A stretch of 64,000 nucleotides of DNA, from the NCBI RefSeq assembly GCF_020283565.1, contig NC_060064.1, positions 7,988,266 through 8,052,265 on the forward strand. The letters run 5' to 3'. Origin of the DNA: Trifolium pratense. Its lineage: Eukaryota; Streptophyta; Magnoliopsida; Fabales; Fabaceae. The notes beneath the pieces are model-generated. The model made no database searches and was not told where the DNA came from. It worked only from the letters and a program-made list of their open reading frames with translations. Position numbers and translations under genes: made by a program. Position 1 is the first letter of the stretch, and each line of letters starts with the position of its first letter. Shown here piece by piece: positions 58,701 to 64,000 of the stretch.

Positions 58701-59435
58701 CAACTGTAGTTTTGTTTTTTTAAAAAATCTTGCTTATAGCACTTTATCAATATCAATGATGTGTTGGATACAAGTTGGAATATCAATGATGTATTTACTT
58801 GATGAATCTATCATCAAATTAATCAAATGATGTATTTTTCCAATAGTCACTAAATGTTTAAAATTTTTACCATTCTTGTGTTGTGAACAATGTAATGGGT
58901 TAAGTGATGGTGGAAGTGCACTCTCTTTGAGATAGTTGTTATTGGTGAATTTATTTGTGGTGTCAAATATGGACTAATCTCGCCATTTTAGGGTAGATTG
59001 AAATTCTGGCATTTATTGTTTATAAAAAAAAAATCTGGCATTTATTTATTGTTGAAATAGATACTGAGTTTTGAAGATTCTATAGATTTCTTTTATTCCC
59101 ACATATGAGAATATTTTTCCACACGGGGACGTGGGAGTAAATTCCCAGAAGAAAGCGAAGGTCTACAATAGAGAGATGACGATTAAGAATAGATGCATAA
59201 TACCCGTTAGATTAATTTTGCGTAGTAAATTTTTTTTTTTTGCAAAAATAAAAGAACAAATATACAAGGACATATATGTATATGTCCTGCAGAGACTGAT
59301 GAAACGGGGAATAAAATAACATGTAGTTTAAGCGGAATATCATTTTCCATTCCGCCATTCCTCTTTAAAATTTCCAAAATTGATAACAATATTTTTCATA
59401 TTTAAATAAATTATTACATTAAATGTAAAATTAAT

Positions 59436-59623
59436 TGAGTTTAATTGTTGTGCATCGTTGGTGTAATTTTTTTTTACACATGCATCTAATGACGCGTTGC
59501 CACATCATTTAATGAATGTGACACATCATGTGTTTTTAATTAATATATATGATGTGTCGGTATATTATTGGATGCATGTGCAAAATAACTTTACACCGAC
59601 GATGCATATAAATTAAATTCAAA
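59436..59623. mobile_element. MITE nested in the Helitron
   Basis: Inverted ends around GAGTTTAATTGTTGTGCATCG and CGATGCATATAAATTAAATTC, with a second pair ACACATGCATC / GATGCATGTG inside. The ends GTTGGTGTAA...TTACACCGAC are typical of a short repeat family seen in legumes. Duplication not certain. Confidence 0.6.
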
Positions 59624-60003
59624 TTAATTTTACAAATGATTAAAAAATCACAAAATATTTTTTCTGATTCAATAATTAAAAAATAACAAAATATTAAAAG
59701 TTTAATTATTCATATTTTTCATTGAATATTAACCCGTGCGAATGCACGGGTAAGTTATACTAGTATGGACTAATGAGGGATATGGATCCTCGGCTGTAAA
59801 CACCGGTGCTGCAATCCTGCTGCAATAAATCAGCCGTACGATCAATATACTTTTGTTGGATGAGAAACAATTTAGATTGCCGCATGCCACTTAGTTTCTA
59901 CCTAATATTCATGGTTACCACTGCAAAACTACATTTTTTTTTTCCGTTCAAATTATTAGTATAGTTTTATATATTTTTTTTAGTCAAGCAATATTTATGT
60001 TTA

Positions 60004-60036
60004 ACCGTGGTTCGATTCCCCGTAACCAAAAAAAAA
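60004..60036 (+). mobile_element. Tiny SINE 3' fragment (~30 bp)
   Basis: The sequence ACCGTGGTTCGATTCCCCG carries a pol III B box and is followed by an A run. It is flanked by TATTTATGTTTA and TATTATGTTTA, a likely duplication with one missing base. The matching position in the other hairpin arm lacks it, confirming an insertion. Confidence 0.6.
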
Positions 60037-60048
60037 TATTATGTTTAA

Positions 60049-60375
60049 GTTCTCATTTGGATTAGTTTATTTTTGAGCTTATGCAAACAGCTTATGCAAA
60101 ATTTTGACATTTTCTTTACATTTTTTTAACATGACATAGATGTATATAAGTTTAACATAATATATAAGACACATTTATAAAATGGTCATAACATTGACAT
60201 TAAAATAAATATAAATTGGTCATTAGGGACTAAAAAAATAAAATTGAAAATGAAAACATGTGATTTTATTTTATAGTGACAAAAACAAAAATTCGCTAAT
60301 TTTGTAGGAACGAAAAATATATTTTTGCATAAATTGTTTGTATAAGCTCAAAAATAAGTTAATCCAAACGAGATC
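60049..60375. mobile_element. Tourist-like MITE in the fold-back loop
   Basis: Inverted ends GTTCTCATTTGGATTAG and, in reverse, GATCTCGTTTGGATTAAC, with GAGCTTATGCAAACAGC inside. TTAA flanks both sides (60045-60048 and 60376-60379). Same end family as 25713-25923 and 42254-42464, but longer (327 bp). Confidence 0.65.
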
Positions 60376-60673
60376 TTAAACATAAAATATTGCTTGACTA
60401 AAAAAATATATATAAAACTATGCTAATAATTTGAAGAAAAAAAAACTATGCTAATAATGATATAGAGTAGTTTTGCAGAGGCAACCATGAATATTAGGTA
60501 GAAAATAAAGTGGCACGCGGCATTCTAAATTGTTTCTCATCCAACAAAAGTATATTGATTGTGAGGCTGATTTATTGCAGCAGGATTGCAGCACCGGTGT
60601 TTGCAGCCGAGGATCCATATTCGACTAATGAGATTAAATGTCATGAAAGGTAAGAGTAACAAAATTGCATAGT

Positions 60674-61006
60674 AGTAGGGATGGGTATGGTTCGGTTTTG
60701 GAAGAAAAATTGAACCGAATTGAAGCAAATTGTTTTCAAAATTCATAGTAATTGAACCGAACTGTTTGTCTTTCGAACCGAATCAAACCGAACTGTTAAA
60801 GTGGTCCAGTTTTATGGTTTTAAACCAAACCATAACTAATTTTTCACTAAAAATAACTGAACCATTAAACCAAACCGAACCAAACTGGTAATCATGAACT
60901 TTCTGTTCAATTTTGAAACCATTTGTTATGGTTCAGTTTTTTTTTTGTTTGGTTCGGTCTAGTTTGTCAATTCAGTTTGGTTTTTAGGTTTTTTTGCCCA
61001 CCCTAC
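60674..61006. mobile_element. MITE-like repeat rich in AACCGAA/TTCGGTT
   Basis: Ends GTAGGGATGGGTATGG and, in reverse, GTAGGGTGGGCAAAAA. Inside, AACCGAAC and GTTCGGTT words recur in both orientations, forming an imperfect fold-back. A similar patch is at 25285-25500. Class uncertain. Confidence 0.5.
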
Positions 61007-61325
61007 ATATTAGTACTACCTTGTAAATTATTCTAAAATTTTATTGTTTCTTCACAAATAAAAAATAGCTTTAATTCATAAAAGTTTTAAACATTCATTC
61101 TTATCCAGTAGTATTAGTTTATTCACTTGTTTATGTAGTATCTCTCTTAACATGTAAGTACCGTATAAAATAGTATAGCAATTGATAAGGCAAGAAAATA
61201 TTGACAAAAAAAAAGTGAAGTAACCTTACAATTTATAAACAAGCAACATGCATAGATACGAGTTTTTATTTTTTGACACAAAGTGACATGCATATTTTTT
61301 TTGGTACATAAAGTAACATGCATAT

Positions 61326-61412
61326 TTTTTTTTACAATTGTTAACGAGGATCGAACCTAAAACCTCATGAATATTACTCAAACCTCTCACCACTAAACCA
61401 AACATAGTGGGT
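61326..61412 (-). mobile_element. tRNA-derived SINE, antisense, second family
   Basis: Read on the - strand: an A-box-like TTTGGTTTAGTGGTGAGAGG, then B box GGTTCGATCCTCG, then an A run. ACATG(C/T)ATAT flanks it on both sides (about 61316 and 61414), a possible duplication. It differs from the 4624 family in its body. Confidence 0.6.
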
Positions 61413-61769
61413 TACATGTATATTTACTTTTAAAAAGTGAGAACTGTAAGGAAAAATTATGCGGGCCGTTCAATAATTTATTTTTTTTGAAACTCAACAA
61501 GGACAGATTAACTTAGAAACAATCTCATAGTTCATTAGTGTGGTTTAATTAAAGCTAAAAATAAAATTTTGTATGAATTCACTCAATACATAGATTAAAA
61601 GCAGCAGGATTTAAAATTGGGATTTAAACCACTAGTTTTGATTTAATCGTGAGGAATTTAGATAGTATATTAGAGGTCATGGTGCGATCTTCAATTTTAT
61701 TATAAACCAAAAAAAAATTGGAATTTAAAGAAAAGTAACACTGCGAAGTCTTTGTCTGGTTTACACTAC
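61413..61769. other. Intergenic, no gene seen
   Basis: AT-rich. A further tRNA-like fragment at 61640-61720 (GAGGTCATGGTGCGATCTTC followed by an A run) may be an eroded SINE. Nothing else was seen. Confidence 0.45.
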
Positions 61770-62043
61770 CACTTTGTTTGGATTGATGGAATGAGATGAA
61801 ATGAAATGATATATAGTTGTATGAATTGGGGTTCTATTGTTTGGATTCGTTAAAAATGAGTGGAATGGAGTGGTATGTGATGGTATTCATTCCATCACAT
61901 TTTATCATTTTCTCTCATTTTTCTTCCTCTCCAATTTGGGGTGTATGAAATGGAATATAATTTATGATTCATTTCATCCCGCTACATTCCATTCTATTTC
62001 ATTTCGCCCTATTTCGTTATGTATCATCAGTCCAAACATAGCC
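61770..62043. mobile_element. MITE-like fold-back (GTTTGGATTGATGGAATG ends)
   Basis: The left end CTTTGTTTGGATTGATGG and the right end in reverse (AGGCTATGTTTGGACTGATG) pair, with runs of GAAATGAAATG and CATTTCATTTC inside. About 275 bp, non-coding. No clear duplication, so class is open. Confidence 0.55.
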
Positions 62044-62916
62044 TAAGGGTTTTGAATCTAAAATAAATTTTAATATGAGATATTTTTTTATCTGCTGTCT
62101 TCTTTTTGTTTTAAAAGTTTAATTTTTTTGTTGAGGTACTTGATTCTAGAGATTTAGAAGAAAAAAAAACATTTATATATATGATCGTAAATATTTAATC
62201 TATTTAGTTGATCAGACTCGCACAAAAATACATATTATTTAATTATTTTTATTTTTTATTAAACATGTATGTGAGCGAACGTAAGAAAGTTTATCATCTC
62301 CCTTAAATTATGGTCACTCCTTGAAGTAGGTCTTTATCTCCCTCGTAAAAATGGACAATGAAACTGTAAAACTTAAAATCATTATGAATTAGAAAAATAA
62401 CTATAACAAAAGAGTTTAGGTAGATGTTTGGTTTTATGAAGAAACGATACCAATAATATTCGACAAAGAATACGGAGAAACAAGGGGCCAGCCAACCAAA
62501 TATGAAATTGCACGTCACACCTTCAAGCTGTATGGTGAAAAGGGAGGAAAAACTTAGGCTTATGGTTGAAGGCTTGAAGCCCTTTTGATATCAAGACAGT
62601 TCAGAAAAGTAATTCTTGAAAGGACAAACTGTATGGTGTACGTTTCAAGGTCGAGTACAAGTTTTATATGCCAAATGTTTTAAGATTGGTAAAAATAGCA
62701 GAAAATGGACAAGTTAGTTTATCGCGGATGAATTTATAACGAATAGTTTATAAGTTAACTTTTAACTTATAATAAGTTAGTTGATTGAATTTGTAGTGTT
62801 TAGTAAAATTAACGGTTGAAATAGCTTGTAAATATGAAATGAATCTAACTTGAAACATTTATTATTCGGTTCTAAATATATATATATATATAAAAAAAAT
62901 GTTTAGTCAACACAAA
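62044..62916. other. Intergenic, no gene seen
   Basis: AT-rich. An AT dinucleotide run is at 62876-62891. The 71-codon ORF at 62303-62518 (- strand) has no known motif. Nothing supports a gene. Confidence 0.5.
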
Positions 62917-62932
62917 TTAATATAACTTGATC

Positions 62933-63197
62933 AATTTGCTAAGAGTGTAGTTGCGCTATTTACAATTTACGTGTAGGTAATTCATAATTTAGTACCATCA
63001 TTTGTAACATTAGAAATGTATTGTCTTTAAATTCAAACTTTGTGGGAAAGTTTATTAAGCGACAAGCAAACATGGTGGCTCATACGTTAGTTAGGGTGGC
63101 CATTTTTTAGGCTAGTCGCTATGTCTTTCATGTATTACCTCTTTGTATTTCTCCATTGTTGATTAATGAAATGATATAAGTTATTGTTTGTCAAAAA
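62933..63197 (+). mobile_element. 5'-truncated LINE with 16-bp TSD
   Basis: The end of an L1 ORF2 RNase H domain reads FVKRQANMVAHTLVRVAIF (63046-63102), followed by a 3' UTR with CTCTTTGTATTTCTCC and an A run. AATATAACTTGATCAA flanks it at 62917-62932 and 63198-63213, a perfect 16-bp duplication typical of target-primed reverse transcription. Confidence 0.85.
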
Positions 63198-63559
63198 AAT
63201 ATAACTTGATCAAAATTTATACATGTCTAGGTTTTTGTTCACCAAATTTTTTCTTATGTTTAAGATCAAACTTCTTTTAATTAGATTTATCTTCAGTTAA
63301 AATAAAATGTTGTAGTGCAATTTAGTATTAGCTATGGTGGAAAGAACAAATAAATAAAGTTATCTTGGAACTTATATAGTTAATGTTTTGTGATTGTGAC
63401 AGGTTCAAGATGTTTGTGTCTTCATAATTTGTTGCAATGGAATATTTCTTCCAATGACATTGGCTTCTATCTCTCAATGGATATCTTATTTGTTATTATG
63501 GTTTAAAATTTATAGAAAGAGGGAACAACCTAAATTTTTAGGGCAAAACTATCATCGAT

Positions 63560-64000
63560 AATAGTCTCTTTGATTTTTCAAATAATATGATTTACCTTAT
63601 TGTTCAATATACAACTCAAAGTATCCCACTTTACTATTCCAACATAAGAACTGAGTTACATATTGTTTGACATCCTTTTCCTGAAACTCGCAAATATATT
63701 ATTAACTACCGATCGCTCCTCGACTAACGATGGTTTGATATGTTACTCTCATGGTAACTTCATCAAAAGATTACATTATAACATTAAAACGTCTATTGAT
63801 ATTTTCTCTGATCTTTGGGATCTTTTCTTAGGTCTTAAATTTGCTCTATCCCAAAACATTACGTTGTTTATTGTTGAATGTCTCTCAAATTGTTATTCTA
63901 CTTGCTTAGCGAACCACAAGTAACATTGCATCCCTTCGGCCCTTGATTATAAAGTCTCGTCAAAGCATATTTACAAAGAAACTAATACTTGTTATTTTGA
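63560..64000 (+). pseudogene. LINE RNase H-like remnant running off the window edge
   Basis: The frame around 63690-63920 reads STNDGLICYSHGNFIKRL and SDLWDLFLGLKFALSQNITLFIVE, the order of an RVT_3 RNase H domain (first Asp region, then LWALxxGL). The catalytic residues are partly lost and a stop follows at 63921-63923; the sequence after it still looks related. It may continue past 64000. Confidence 0.6.

Larger units (their letters stand above)
57613..59763 (+). mobile_element. Candidate non-autonomous Helitron
   Basis: The 3' end has the Helitron signature: a 20-nt hairpin, ACCCGTGC-gaat-GCACGGGT (59732-59751), eight bases, then CTAG at 59760-59763 followed by T. A plausible 5' end is TCTATTATTTATATATTTAG at 57613, preceded by A, giving insertion between A and T with no duplication. 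The 2.15-kb interior has no Rep/helicase frame. It contains a possible captured exon (about 58621-58700) and a nested MITE (59436-59623). The 3' end is well supported, the 5' end less so. Confidence 0.65.
59778..60622. mobile_element. Mutator-like fold-back element with 10-bp TSD
   Basis: An 845-bp hairpin whose ends are GGATATGGATCCTCGGCTG and, in reverse, GAATATGGATCCTCGGCTG. Arms of over 200 bp share ACACCGGTGCTGCAATCCTG, TACTTTTGTTGGATGAG and CTACCTAATATTCATGG. The 10-bp duplication GACTAATGAG (59768-59777 and 60623-60632) is perfect. The loop holds a Tourist-like MITE and a short SINE fragment. The left duplication starts four bases after the Helitron end. Confidence 0.88.

Overview
This window looks like plant nuclear DNA, very AT-rich and repeat-dense, with intron-containing genes. 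The protein sequences and repeat families suggest a legume, most likely Medicago truncatula or a close relative; that name is an inference from recall, not a search result. No bacterial operon, CRISPR array, rRNA or tRNA gene was seen.

Four genes appear intact. (1) A LOG-type cytokinin-activating enzyme, + strand, seven coding exons, 17211-21297. (2) An auxin response factor of the ARF10/16/17 clade, + strand, two coding exons, 31515-33799, with an in-frame miR160 target site and no PB1 dimerisation domain. (3) A single-exon S40/DUF584 senescence-regulator protein, - strand, 39467-39934. (4) A PIP2-type plasma-membrane aquaporin, + strand, four exons, 55360-56986. They are not an operon and are not obviously linked in function, though LOG and ARF both belong to hormone pathways. 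A casein kinase I-like gene at 25597-27802 is a pseudogene that has lost its catalytic loop. A 49-codon membrane-protein ORF at 41624 is only a candidate.

The rest is mostly transposon-derived, and many insertions can be bounded by target-site duplications (TSDs). At 10.9-12.85 kb a TRIM-type miniature LTR element forms a tandem and inverted array, flanked by one 5-bp TSD and sitting inside an older fold-back repeat. A second short LTR-like pair is at 12.9-13.3 kb. At 45.8-50.47 kb a young Ty1/copia element with two stop codons and a 3' deletion interrupts a LINE RNase H remnant. Three Mutator-like fold-back MITEs carry perfect 9-10 bp TSDs (24.0, 28.7 and 59.8 kb). Also present are a hAT-like MITE (22.7 kb), Tourist-like MITEs (25.7, 42.3 and 60.0 kb), tRNA-derived SINEs (4.6, 29.8, 40.1 and 61.3 kb), several 5'-truncated LINE tails, and a probable non-autonomous Helitron (57.6-59.76 kb) directly beside a fold-back element.

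I found no clear new biochemical system. The most unusual structures are the palindromic TRIM array, the multi-level nest at 57.6-60.6 kb, and the PB1-less ARF that keeps its miR160 site.
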